Assembly (NCBI RefSeq): GCF_014284365.1
Contig: NZ_JACOGG010000004.1
Location: forward strand, 1 to 64,000
Length of the DNA: 64,000 nt
Reading direction: 5' to 3'
DNA from: Cognatundibacterium rugosum
Lineage (GTDB): Bacteria; Pseudomonadota; Gammaproteobacteria; Burkholderiales; Burkholderiaceae_D
Both the position numbers and the translations under genes were made by a program. The notes under the pieces were generated by a model. That model worked only from the letters and a program-made list of their open reading frames with translations. It ran no database searches and was not told the DNA's origin. Below, in pieces: positions 7,811-15,936 of the stretch (the stretch's first letter is position 1; each line of letters starts with the position of its first letter).

Positions 7811-10800
7811 TCAACGGCGCTGAGAGCGTAGCCGCAACGGCCACATCAGCATACGGAACACGAAGCGCACTAACAGCAAAGTCAGCAGGGCTTCGATGAA
7901 CGTCATCACAAAAGCGACGAACGTATTCCAGCGTTGCTCACGGCGCAAAAACTTGGCGATCATGCTGTCGCGCTTGATTTCTATACTGTCATAGAAAGTC
8001 GGCACCACCAGCAAGGTCAGCAAGGTAGAGGTAATCGTACCGCCAATAATCGCAATGGCCAGCGGGCGATAGAATTCACCGCCCTCACCCAGACCTATCG
8101 CGACCGGCAGCATACCGGCGATCAGCGCAAAGGTCGTCATCAGAATAGGACGCAGACGCTTACGCCCGGCGGTCATCAGCGCATCTTCACGGTCTAAGCC
8201 CTCACGTTCCAGTTCACGTGCACAATCGAGCAAGAGAATCGCATTTTTTGCGACCAATCCCATCAGCATAATAATGCCGATAAAACTCATCAGATTCAGC
8301 GTCCCTTTGGTCATCAACAGCGCCAACACCACGCCGATCAGACTTAAAGGCAGCGACAACATGACCGCAACCGGCGCCGTAAAGGAGCCAAACTGCATCA
8401 CCAGGATCAGGTACATCAGGCCTATACCCATGACCAGTGCGATCGCCATTTCGCTGAACAATTCTTTTTGCGAGCGCGCTGCGCCACCCAGTTCCAGCGC
8501 ATAGCCAGACGGGAAATTCATCGCCTTAGCGATCTTCAGCGCGTCGGCAGTGACCTCGCCCGAAGAACGTCCCTGTGCATTCGCAGAAACCGAGATCATG
8601 CGCTTACCATCGAAATGCTGAATCTTGGCGGGACCTTTCGCCATGCTGATTTTAGCGATCTGTTCGAGAGGAACCATCTTATCGCTGCCACTCACGGCGA
8701 TAGGCAGGCGCTCAATATTTTCCAGATTAATGCGGTCAGCCGGATGCAGCCTGACCGCCACATCGCGTGCCTCACCGGTCGGGTCTACCCAATCACCCAC
8801 TTCAACACCAGCGAAGGCAACCCGCAACGCCTGCGCCGCATCGTTGACAGAAATACCCAGCGAATTCGCCAGTCCACGATCCATCTCTATCTGTAGCTCG
8901 TCCTTAGGTTCCTGCTCAGACAGACCAACATCCACCGCACCCTCCACCTTGCGCAGTTTGTCCATGAATTCATTGGCAATCGCCAGCAATTTGCGCGCAT
9001 CCGGGCCAGAGAACTGAATCTGCACCGGCTTACCGCCACCATTATTCAGATCATCCTGCACCACATACTCAGCACCGACCAGACTGCCGACCAAGCCGCG
9101 TAACTCCACCGCAATCTGTGCTGCGGAACGCTGGCGTTCGGTACTTTTACCAATATCCACATACACGCGGCCACCGGTTGCATTCACATTGCTGTTGGTG
9201 GCCTTGGTTTCTTTGATGGTACGTGCAAGTTCAGCCGCTTTCTCTACCTTCAAACGCGCATAGTGCAGACTTGCGCTGGAAGGCGTTCTGACTTCAACGA
9301 AAATGGTGCCATTATCAGCTGCCGGTAAAAAACTGGAACCACCAAACTTCGCATGCAGGCCAATTGCGGCAACAAATGACATCGCAGCAATCACGGCCAT
9401 TGAAGTACGGTGATGCAAAGCCCAGGCAATCACGTTGCCGTAACGGTCAGACTGATGATCAAACCAGGCATTGAATTTGGCCAGCACCAGACTCAGGCCG
9501 GACTTAGGCTGCTCATGATGACCAGGCGGATCACCCCAGTAGGCTGACAGCATAGGATCGAGTGTGAACGAGATAAACAGACTGACCAGCACCGAGCTGG
9601 CAACAGTCAGCGCAAACGGACGGAACCATTCGCCAGACACCCCGGGCATAAACGCGACCGGAATAAACACCGCAATAATCGAGAATGTAGTGGCAGCCAC
9701 CGCCAGCCCGATTTCCTTGGTACCGTTGCTGGCAGCCGTGCGTCGGTCCACACCCATTTCCATATGGCGCACAATATTTTCCCGCACCACAATCGCATCA
9801 TCAATCAGGACCCCGATCGCCAACGACAAACCGAGTAAGGTCATAAAGTTGAGGGTAAAGCCGCACAGCCAGATAGCGATAAAAGCTGCCACCACCGAGG
9901 TGGGTAAACTAAGTGCTGTAATCAGCGTAGAGCGCCAGGAATTGAGGAACACGTAGACCACAAAAATGGTCAGCACCGCGCCAAAAATCAGGGAATCGAT
10001 CACATTATTCAGACTGCTTTCAGCATCCTTACCACCGTCCTGAGTAACCTCCAGGCGCGTGCCTGCTGGCAGCGTCTTATTGATTTCAGCCACCAGCTGG
10101 CGTACCCTGGCAGCGACCGAAACCGTACTCGCGTCACGCGAACGGGTAATCGAGATACCGACATTCGGATTTCCATTGCGCACACTGAAACCACTGATTT
10201 CGGCAAAACCATCCGCGATGTCAGCCACCTGTGCCAGGCGCACGACTTCCGTACCACGGCGCTTAATCACAATGGACTGAAATTCCTGTGGTGACTCAAT
10301 GCGACCAATCAGACGGATACTTTGTTCTTTCAGATCGCCTTTCACCTTCCCTACCGGTGCCGTGGTGTTCTGATTTTTAAGGGCAGTGACAACCTCAGCC
10401 ACTGAGACATTGTATTCACGTAGCTTCTGCGCATGTAGCAAGACACTCAGTTCACGTTTGAGCGAACCATTGACCGACACGGTGGCCACACCATCGATGC
10501 CACGGAATTTATCCGAAAATTCATCCTCAGCCTTGCGTGAAATTTCGGCGTGACTCAAGGTCGTCGATGACAAAGCCAGCTGCATGATAGGTTGAGCGGA
10601 AGGGTCCACGCGCTGCAGCACAGGTTCACGCATTTCTACCGGCAGCTTATAGCGCACGGCGGCAATCGCATTCCTGACCTCATCCGAGGCTTCGATCATG
10701 TTCTTATTAAAATTAAAGAAAATGACAATGCTGGCACTGCCCTCTGCGGCCGTGGAAGTCAGTCTGTCTACCCCTGAAATACTTTGCAGGGATTTCTCGA

Positions 10801-10999
10801 TGCGGTTGATAATCTCGCGTTCTACGGTTTCCGGCGATGCGCCCGGATAAGGAACGCTGACCACCAGTACCGGTTGCTCGACATCGGGAATCTGATTGAC
10901 TTTGAGTTTTTTCAAAGCCAGCAGTCCCAGCGCCATCAAGGCGATGATGATGACGATCATCGCAATGGGTCGCTTAATACTGAAGTCGGATAAGAACAT
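7811..10999 (-). CDS. RND efflux pump inner-membrane transporter (AcrB/MexB type)
   Basis: A 1062-residue pump of the usual HAE-1 RND size. It starts with FLSDFSIKRPIAMIVIIIALM and carries two repeats of six membrane helices, each with a large periplasmic loop. The proton-relay pair is visible in helix 4 (SLAIGVLIDDAIVVREN) and the partner Lys in helix 10 (LVAKNAILLLD). It uses proton influx to export drugs or other amphiphiles through a tripartite complex. The adaptor gene lies 3 bases upstream on the same strand. No outer-membrane channel gene or regulator adjoins, so it probably borrows a TolC-like protein encoded elsewhere. The substrate is unknown. Confidence 0.93.
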   Translation of the reverse strand: MFLSDFSIKRPIAMIVIIIALMALGLLALKKLKVNQIPDVEQPVLVVSVPYPGASPETVEREIINRIEKSLQSISGVDRLTSTAAEGSASIVIFFNFNKNMIEASDEVRNAIAAVRYKLPVEMREPVLQRVDPSAQPIMQLALSSTTLSHAEISRKAEDEFSDKFRGIDGVATVSVNGSLKRELSVLLHAQKLREYNVSVAEVVTALKNQNTTAPVGKVKGDLKEQSIRLIGRIESPQEFQSIVIKRRGTEVVRLAQVADIADGFAEISGFSVRNGNPNVGISITRSRDASTVSVAARVRQLVAEINKTLPAGTRLEVTQDGGKDAESSLNNVIDSLIFGAVLTIFVVYVFLNSWRSTLITALSLPTSVVAAFIAIWLCGFTLNFMTLLGLSLAIGVLIDDAIVVRENIVRHMEMGVDRRTAASNGTKEIGLAVAATTFSIIAVFIPVAFMPGVSGEWFRPFALTVASSVLVSLFISFTLDPMLSAYWGDPPGHHEQPKSGLSLVLAKFNAWFDHQSDRYGNVIAWALHHRTSMAVIAAMSFVAAIGLHAKFGGSSFLPAADNGTIFVEVRTPSSASLHYARLKVEKAAELARTIKETKATNSNVNATGGRVYVDIGKSTERQRSAAQIAVELRGLVGSLVGAEYVVQDDLNNGGGKPVQIQFSGPDARKLLAIANEFMDKLRKVEGAVDVGLSEQEPKDELQIEMDRGLANSLGISVNDAAQALRVAFAGVEVGDWVDPTGEARDVAVRLHPADRINLENIERLPIAVSGSDKMVPLEQIAKISMAKGPAKIQHFDGKRMISVSANAQGRSSGEVTADALKIAKAMNFPSGYALELGGAARSQKELFSEMAIALVMGIGLMYLILVMQFGSFTAPVAVMLSLPLSLIGVVLALLMTKGTLNLMSFIGIIMLMGLVAKNAILLLDCARELEREGLDREDALMTAGRKRLRPILMTTFALIAGMLPVAIGLGEGGEFYRPLAIAIIGGTITSTLLTLLVVPTFYDSIEIKRDSMIAKFLRREQRWNTFVAFVMTFIEALLTLLLVRFVFRMLMWPLRLRSQRR

Positions 11000-11002
11000 G
11001 GC

Positions 11003-12196
11003 TTATTTCCCCGCAGCGGAAGACGCGGCAGCTGGCACGCTGACAGGTTTAGGCGGCATAGCCGATGCCACCAATTGCGCCTTTTGTCCATCTTTCAGGG
11101 TCGATAAAGGATTGCGTATCACCTGATCACCACTATTGAGTCCGGCACGCACCGCAAAATCACCACGGCGCTGGTCACGCTCACCGAGCTGTATCGCCAC
11201 TTTAGACAATTTACTGTCTTTCATGCGCCAGACGTAAGCCTTGTCACCATCACGTACCACCGCCGAGTTTTCCACCATCAGGGTTTCTGAGGTACTCGCC
11301 TCTATCATGCCTTCCGCATACAAACCCGCGACTCTGGGTTGATTCGCATCGGCAAACGCAATTAAGACCTCGACCTGACGGGTCGTGGCATTCGCAGCCG
11401 GATCCACCCGCTTGACCTTACCAGAAAAATTCTGACCGGCATAACCATTGATACGGAAGCTCACATTCTGCCCCACACGTACCGCGGTTACCTTATCGGC
11501 AGAAATCAACCCCTCAAAGCGCATACTGGCGGGATCGATCACTTTCAACAATTCCTTTCCCAATTGCGCAGTATCACCGGGAGAGACTTTACGTTCGCTG
11601 ACGACACCATCAAATGGCGCACGTACTTCGGTACGGGTAATCTGCTGCCTGGCCTGCGCAGTCCTCGCTCTCGCAGCAACCAGATCGCTCTGGCTGTTAT
11701 TGCGCCGGATTTCTGCATCTTCCAGTTGCTGAGTCGATGCCATACCGGAAGCGCGCAGCGTTTTTAAGCGCTGGAACTGGCGTTCGGCCTGCTCAAACGA
11801 CTGACTGGAAGCACGTTCTGCTTCCTGCGCAGAATGCAGACTGTCGCGAATGGCGGTGTCATCCAGCCTGACCAGTAAATCACCACGCCTGACCGCTTCC
11901 CCGTTTTCTTTCAGGACCTGTAAAACGACCGAGGAAATTTCTGAGCGCAAGTCCGCCTTGCGTTCCGGCTGTATCGAGCCGGTCACCACTGGCCCCGAAC
12001 TCAGCGCGCTGCTTTGCACCTGAGCCAAGTCTTCACTGGTCACCATGAGGGCTTTGTCCAGACTGGCGGAGGCACTGGCCGAAGCAGAAGCAGAGCCAGC
12101 AGCGCTGGCCTTGCCGGATTCATCCTCTTTTTTCAACTTACTACAGCCTGTTAGCGCGAGCATTGCGCACAATACGATCAGACCAGGACGCGACAT
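11003..12196 (-). CDS. RND efflux periplasmic adaptor lipoprotein
   Basis: A 397-residue membrane fusion protein. The N terminus is a lipoprotein signal with lipobox LTGC (Cys18), so the mature protein should be lipid-anchored in the periplasm. A short Ser/Ala-rich linker is followed by the lipoyl half-motifs, an alpha-helical hairpin (about residues 115-185) and beta-barrel domains, as in AcrA/MexA. It joins the RND transporter to an outer-membrane channel. Its stop is 3 bases from the transporter's start, so the two are one operon, adaptor first. GGAGA lies 7 bases before the ATG. A dyad ACAATTATTGT lies just upstream at 12213-12223. Confidence 0.92.
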   Translation of the reverse strand: MSRPGLIVLCAMLALTGCSKLKKEDESGKASAAGSASASASASASLDKALMVTSEDLAQVQSSALSSGPVVTGSIQPERKADLRSEISSVVLQVLKENGEAVRRGDLLVRLDDTAIRDSLHSAQEAERASSQSFEQAERQFQRLKTLRASGMASTQQLEDAEIRRNNSQSDLVAARARTAQARQQITRTEVRAPFDGVVSERKVSPGDTAQLGKELLKVIDPASMRFEGLISADKVTAVRVGQNVSFRINGYAGQNFSGKVKRVDPAANATTRQVEVLIAFADANQPRVAGLYAEGMIEASTSETLMVENSAVVRDGDKAYVWRMKDSKLSKVAIQLGERDQRRGDFAVRAGLNSGDQVIRNPLSTLKDGQKAQLVASAMPPKPVSVPAAASSAAGK

Positions 12197-12212
12197 GGTG
12201 TATCTCCGGATA

Positions 12213-12223
12213 ACAATTATTGT
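12213..12223 (-). promoter_or_regulatory. Small dyad upstream of RND adaptor
   Basis: ACAAT-T-ATTGT is an 11-bp perfect dyad 16 bases before the adaptor start codon. Its position fits an operator for a TetR- or MarR-type repressor, but no such gene is adjacent; the role is a guess. Confidence 0.3.
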
Positions 12224-12417
12224 AATGAAGGCCGCTTAGATGACGCGGCAGATAAAAAGTTTCAGATCCAGGCGCTGCACACATGCTGCATACATCGTTT
12301 GACAGCCGGATCTGCTATAACACAAGACCTATGTCAGCCCCGGTCACCCATCACCATACTGCCGGCAATTCCTGACCTGCAATATGCGAGCCGGACAGCG
12401 CCAGCATACGGGGAGGG

Positions 12418-12469
12418 TGACATCAATGACATCAATGACATCAATGACATCAATGACATCAATGACATC
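12418..12469. repeat. 9-bp tandem repeat, 5.8 copies
   Basis: TGACATCAA is repeated five times without error (from 12418 to 12462), then TGACATC. It lies about 220 bases upstream of the RND adaptor and about 140 bases upstream of the hydrolase gene. Copy-number change by slippage would alter promoter spacing or a binding-site array. Confidence 0.95.
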
Positions 12470-12605
12470 TTATAAACGAAGCATGTTAGCAGACAAAGTT
12501 CTTTATGTAGACGACTAAACACATGGCTGCGGCTCCACGTGCACAGTGCGAAGCATCCTTGCAAAAATACGCCAAGTCCGGTAGTCTGCGCCCTCCCTGC
12601 TTTTG

Positions 12606-13223
12606 ATGGTCTGTACTGTGTCTGTTTCTGCTGTAGCTCGCGCCCCTGTTGTCCTGATTGCCACCGATGTCTTTGGTCACACTGCTGCCGTTGACGGGCT
12701 GGTGCGTCAACTGGGTCAGCCAGCGCTCATCGTTTCCCCATTTGAAGACAGCAGCCGCCATTTTGTGTCTGAGCAGGAAGCCTATCAAGCTTTCCTGGCC
12801 GAAGGTGGCATTGCGCGTTTCGCCGACAAACTGGCCGCTGCCCAGCTAGCCCATGCTGACAGTCTGCGCTACGCGATCGGCTTCAGTGCAGGCGCCAGCG
12901 CACTCTGGGTCAATGCAGAGCACAGTATGATGTCTGGCCTGCGGCAGATGGTCTTGTTTTATGGCTCACGCATCCGCGAATACCGCCAACTGCAGCCGCT
13001 GTGCCCGGTCAGGCTGATTTTCGCCGAACAGGAAGCAGCATTCTCTCCCACAGAGTTAGTGCAGGATTTACAAAGGCGCGGCCACCAGGCTGAGTTGCTC
13101 AAAGGCAGCAAACATGGCTTCATGAATGTGTATTCGCGCGGTTCCTGCGTGAAAAGTCAGGCCCGCTATGGCGACGAGCTATACCGCATGATGCAGGACA
13201 CCGGCATCGCTGATGCGGCCTGA
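12606..13223 (+). CDS. Dienelactone hydrolase-like alpha/beta hydrolase
   Basis: A 205-residue alpha/beta-hydrolase of dienelactone hydrolase size. The nucleophile elbow is GFSAGAS, with Ser where typical dienelactone hydrolases have Cys (G-x-C-x-G). The late His is in SKHGFM, and an acid residue probably lies in the IFAEQEAAF segment. No signal peptide is evident, so it is likely cytoplasmic. The substrate is unknown and the family is broad, including carboxylesterases. The start is uncertain: ATG at 12606 is used, and a TTG lies directly before it. No good ribosome binding site is seen. It is divergent from the RND operon. Confidence 0.75.
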   Translation: MVCTVSVSAVARAPVVLIATDVFGHTAAVDGLVRQLGQPALIVSPFEDSSRHFVSEQEAYQAFLAEGGIARFADKLAAAQLAHADSLRYAIGFSAGASALWVNAEHSMMSGLRQMVLFYGSRIREYRQLQPLCPVRLIFAEQEAAFSPTELVQDLQRRGHQAELLKGSKHGFMNVYSRGSCVKSQARYGDELYRMMQDTGIADAA

Positions 13224-13549
13224 GCAGCACAAATCAGCACTACGGGCTGTCCCGAATTGCCTTCCCCCCTTGCCTTCCCCTATACTCTGCCCCGCGTGAC
13301 ACAATCACCACCCGGTGCCTGACGCTGCCGCAACCAGCAGTCACAGGCCGTTTTTCTATCTGCAATACTTTCGGTAGCCTTTTATTGGGACATTTATCAA
13401 GACATTGATCTGCACATGGATGAAAAGCGATACAGCATCGTCTCTGCAGGAACAATGTCGTTAAATTCCTATTTATTAATTTTTTTGCGGGATGATGAGT
13501 CTGCCCTATCCGGCACTACGATTCAGTCAAACCGCGCGGAGCCATAAGC
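13224..13549 (+). other. Intergenic region before leucine dehydrogenase
   Basis: About 325 bases without a gene that I can support. The first half is CT-rich, and an AT-rich stretch at about 13460-13485 may carry the leucine dehydrogenase promoter. GCGGAGCC just before the ATG at 13550 is a fair ribosome binding site. Confidence 0.4.
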
Positions 13550-14581
13550 ATGACCGCTTTTGTATTTAACGAAATCAATTTTGACCACCACGAACAAGTC
13601 GTTTTTGCCTCAGAAGAAAAATCCGGCCTGAAAGCCATCATCGCCGTACACAATACCAACCTGGGCCCGGCCATGGGCGGTTGCCGTATGTGGAATTACG
13701 CCAGTGAAGCCGAAGCGGTACGCGATGTACTGCGTCTGTCGCGCGGCATGACTTATAAAAATGCAGTGGCCGGCCTGCCTATCGGTGGCGGTAAAAGTGT
13801 CATCATCGGCAACCCAAAAACAGATAAAACCCCTGCGCTGTTTGAAGCGTTGGGCGAAGCCCTGGAACGCCTGGGCGGCCGTTATGTAACGGCAGAAGAT
13901 GTCGGCACCAGCCCGGCAGATATGGCCTATGTAGCAGGCAAAACAAAATACGTCGCAGGTCTGGGCGACCGTGGCGATCCGTCTCCATTTACCGCACTGG
14001 GTTGCTTCGTCGGTGCTCAGGCAGCCGTTAAACATCAGTTTGGCCGTGACGACATGGACGGCCTGGTCGTTGCATTACAAGGTCTGGGTCATGTGGGCTT
14101 CGACTATGCACGTCGCCTGAAAGAAGCCGGTGCCAAGCTGATCGTGTCTGATATCGATGAAGGCGCGCTCAAGCGAGCTAAGGATGAGCTGGGTGCGGAA
14201 GTTGTCGGCACCGATGCCATCTATGACGTTGCGGCTGAAATCTATGCGCCATGCGCCCTGGGCGCTACCGTCAATCCTGACACCCTGAAACGCCTGAAAG
14301 CGAAAATCATCGCCGGTGCAGCGAACAACCAGCTGTCCACGCCAGAAATGGGTATCGCCTGCCGCAATCAGGGCATCCTGTACGCACCGGATTTCGTCAT
14401 TAACGCCGGTGGCATCATCAAGGTGTGCTACGAATACCTGAACACACCGGAAGACGGTATGGATGCGCATGTACGCCGCATCGGTGAAACCCTGGCAGAA
14501 GTCTTTGCACGCGCTGATGCAGAAGGCTTGCCGACCAGCGTGATCGCCGACCGCGTTGCTGAAGCGAAGTTCAAACGCTAA
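13550..14581 (+). CDS. Leucine dehydrogenase (Glu/Leu/Phe/Val dehydrogenase family)
   Basis: A 343-residue amino-acid dehydrogenase. The N-terminal catalytic domain shows [10 protein letters not shown] and the Lys-containing [19 protein letters not shown], which hold the substrate and catalytic lysines. The C-terminal Rossmann domain starts at [16 protein letters not shown] (GxGxxG). Length and motifs fit leucine dehydrogenase (about 340-365 residues) better than glutamate dehydrogenase (above 400). It reversibly deaminates branched-chain amino acids with NAD to 2-oxoacids and ammonia in the cytoplasm, feeding catabolism or branched-chain fatty acid precursors. It is monocistronic, with a strong terminator 42 bases after the stop. 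Confidence 0.9.
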   Translation: MTAFVFNEINFDHHEQVVFASEEKSGLKAIIAVHNTNLGPAMGGCRMWNYASEAEAVRDVLRLSRGMTYKNAVAGLPIGGGKSVIIGNPKTDKTPALFEALGEALERLGGRYVTAEDVGTSPADMAYVAGKTKYVAGLGDRGDPSPFTALGCFVGAQAAVKHQFGRDDMDGLVVALQGLGHVGFDYARRLKEAGAKLIVSDIDEGALKRAKDELGAEVVGTDAIYDVAAEIYAPCALGATVNPDTLKRLKAKIIAGAANNQLSTPEMGIACRNQGILYAPDFVINAGGIIKVCYEYLNTPEDGMDAHVRRIGETLAEVFARADAEGLPTSVIADRVAEAKFKR

Positions 14582-14622
14582 ACAAAACGACATGTCACTG
14601 GCTGAAGTCTTAGCCAACAACG

Positions 14623-14657
14623 AAAATAGCTACCCACCACGGGTAGCTATTTTTTTA
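14623..14657 (+). terminator. Rho-independent terminator after leucine dehydrogenase
   Basis: A 13-bp perfect stem (14623-14635 with 14641-14653) with loop ACCAC is followed by a T-run to 14657. Confidence 0.92.
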
Positions 14658-14723
14658 CCATTTTTTTGTGGATAGTTTTGAGATAAAATCGTCAACTATA
14701 TAGATACTCAACATTGAGCTCCC

Positions 14724-15245
14724 ATGACCATACTGCACACCGCCAGACTCAGGCTGGAACCGATGAACGATAGCCATCTGGATGGCTTGTTTGCCATGAA
14801 CAGCGATGCGGAAGTGATGCGCTATATCACTGGCAAACCGGATACCCGTGCCGATACCCAGAACATGATCGATCTGATCAAACCACGTTGGGAACAGTTT
14901 GGCTTTTCCTGGTGGAGTTTTTTTGAAATAGAAACCGACACGCTGATCGGTGCCGGTTGCATACAATATCTGGGGCGTGATCCGGCCAATTCTCTGGAAA
15001 CCGGCTGGCGTCTGCGGCGTGACCGCTGGGGAATGGGTTATGCCTCAGAAGCAGCCCAGGCAATGGCTGCGTTTGCCTTCGATACCCTGCACAGCCCGGA
15101 TTTGGTGGCGGTATGTGATCCGAATAATCATGCTTCGGCCCACGTGATGAAAAAACTGGGCATGCGCTACCGCGGACTGGAGCACTGGTACAACCGTGAT
15201 ATGGCGGTGTATGCGATGCAGGCAGCGGATTTTCAGCGGCGCTGA
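14724..15245 (+). CDS. GNAT family N-acetyltransferase (RimJ/RimL-like)
   Basis: A 173-residue GNAT protein. TARLRLEPMNDSHLDGLFAM at the N terminus is typical of the RimJ/RimL subgroup. The acetyl-CoA pyrophosphate loop is RRDRWGMGYASEAAQAMA, and the late NNHASAHVMKKLGM is the usual motif B region. It should transfer acetyl from acetyl-CoA to an amine, either a protein N terminus or a small molecule; the substrate cannot be assigned. It ends one base before the end of the convergent YkgJ-like gene, so the two 3' ends almost touch. Confidence 0.87.
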   Translation: MTILHTARLRLEPMNDSHLDGLFAMNSDAEVMRYITGKPDTRADTQNMIDLIKPRWEQFGFSWWSFFEIETDTLIGAGCIQYLGRDPANSLETGWRLRRDRWGMGYASEAAQAMAAFAFDTLHSPDLVAVCDPNNHASAHVMKKLGMRYRGLEHWYNRDMAVYAMQAADFQRR

Positions 15246-15246
15246 T

Positions 15247-15864
15247 TTACGCCTGTTGTTCGCTCTGTTGCCGCTCCAGCGCGTCCAACACCTGTAACAA
15301 GGCTTGTGGTAAGGGCTGACGCTGCTGGGTTTGAAAACTATCTAAAGCACGCGTCACCCCCTCTATCCAGGCCTCTGATTTAAGCAAACGTTCGAGTTGC
15401 TGCGGGATGTGAGGAGCGCGCCCGGCACAGGCAGACTGATCCAGCGAATGCGCTTTGCGGCACACTGCCGGGCGATAGGCATAAATGCTGCAAAGTTGAT
15501 CCTGCAACAAAGGACAGGGCAAACCCACATGCTCTCTGGAAGCATCCATATAAGCCTGACAAACATGGCGTAATGCGGCAAGCTCTCGTCGCTCTGCAAT
15601 CCAGCGATAGACAATAAAGCTGGCCTCTGCACTGTTAATTTCCACCGTCAGGTGACAACAATGGTTGCAGCCAGATGCGCAGGCAACCGCGGGATAGGTT
15701 ACCGCCTGAGTCGCAATCAAATCCAGCGCACCGTGCAAACGCGGAATCACCTGTAGCGGCCATATCGGATGCTGCTTGCTGTTTTCCAGCAAAGTCTGAT
15801 TATCTTGCTTAACACGCTCTATCGCCGATAAAAAAGCCTGTTGTTCTTGCTGGCTCAGTACCAT
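15247..15864 (-). CDS. YkgJ family cysteine-cluster protein
   Basis: A 205-residue cytoplasmic protein with the cysteine-cluster pattern ACASGCNHCCHL (about residues 61-72) and later cysteines in GLPCPLL, QLCSIYAYRPAVCRKAH and SACAG. This is the CxxxCxxC zinc- or iron-binding family (YkgJ, formerly UPF0153); no biochemical function is established. GGAG lies about 6 bases before the ATG. A hairpin terminator for the upstream S9 peptidase lies between the two genes, so it probably has its own promoter. Confidence 0.85.
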   Translation of the reverse strand: MVLSQQEQQAFLSAIERVKQDNQTLLENSKQHPIWPLQVIPRLHGALDLIATQAVTYPAVACASGCNHCCHLTVEINSAEASFIVYRWIAERRELAALRHVCQAYMDASREHVGLPCPLLQDQLCSIYAYRPAVCRKAHSLDQSACAGRAPHIPQQLERLLKSEAWIEGVTRALDSFQTQQRQPLPQALLQVLDALERQQSEQQA

Positions 15865-15877
15865 ATGTGCTCCGTAA

Positions 15878-15906
15878 ACAAACCCACCGGCTTGCGGTGG
15901 GTTTGT
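15878..15906 (-). terminator. Terminator downstream of S9 peptidase gene
   Basis: A 12-bp perfect stem (15878-15889 with 15895-15906) has a 5-base loop. Read on the minus strand the second arm ends in TTTGT followed by TTA. It sits 31 bases after the S9 peptidase stop and before the YkgJ-type gene. Confidence 0.75.
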
Positions 15907-15936
15907 CGTGCTGTTGTAATCTCTGCGATAAGTACT

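Larger units (their letters stand above)
12197..12605. other. Divergent intergenic region with tandem repeat
   Basis: About 410 bases between the RND adaptor (minus) and the hydrolase gene (plus). It holds the adaptor's ribosome binding site and dyad, and a 9-bp tandem repeat at 12418-12469. The minus-strand open frame over the repeat has a repetitive Met-Ser-Leu peptide and no ribosome binding site, so I do not call it a gene. Confidence 0.5.

Noticed and set aside
12418-12469. CRISPR array
   Set aside because: The repeat unit is 9 bases with no spacers, so it is a simple tandem repeat.
12334-12564. Minus-strand frame across the 9-bp repeat
   Set aside because: It translates the repeat as Met-Ser-Leu units, and has no ribosome binding site or domain. 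The repeat is not a protein-coding signal.
13240-13455. 71-codon minus-strand frame before leucine dehydrogenase
   Set aside because: Cys/Arg-rich composition of a random frame, no ribosome binding site, and divergent position to the leucine dehydrogenase promoter.
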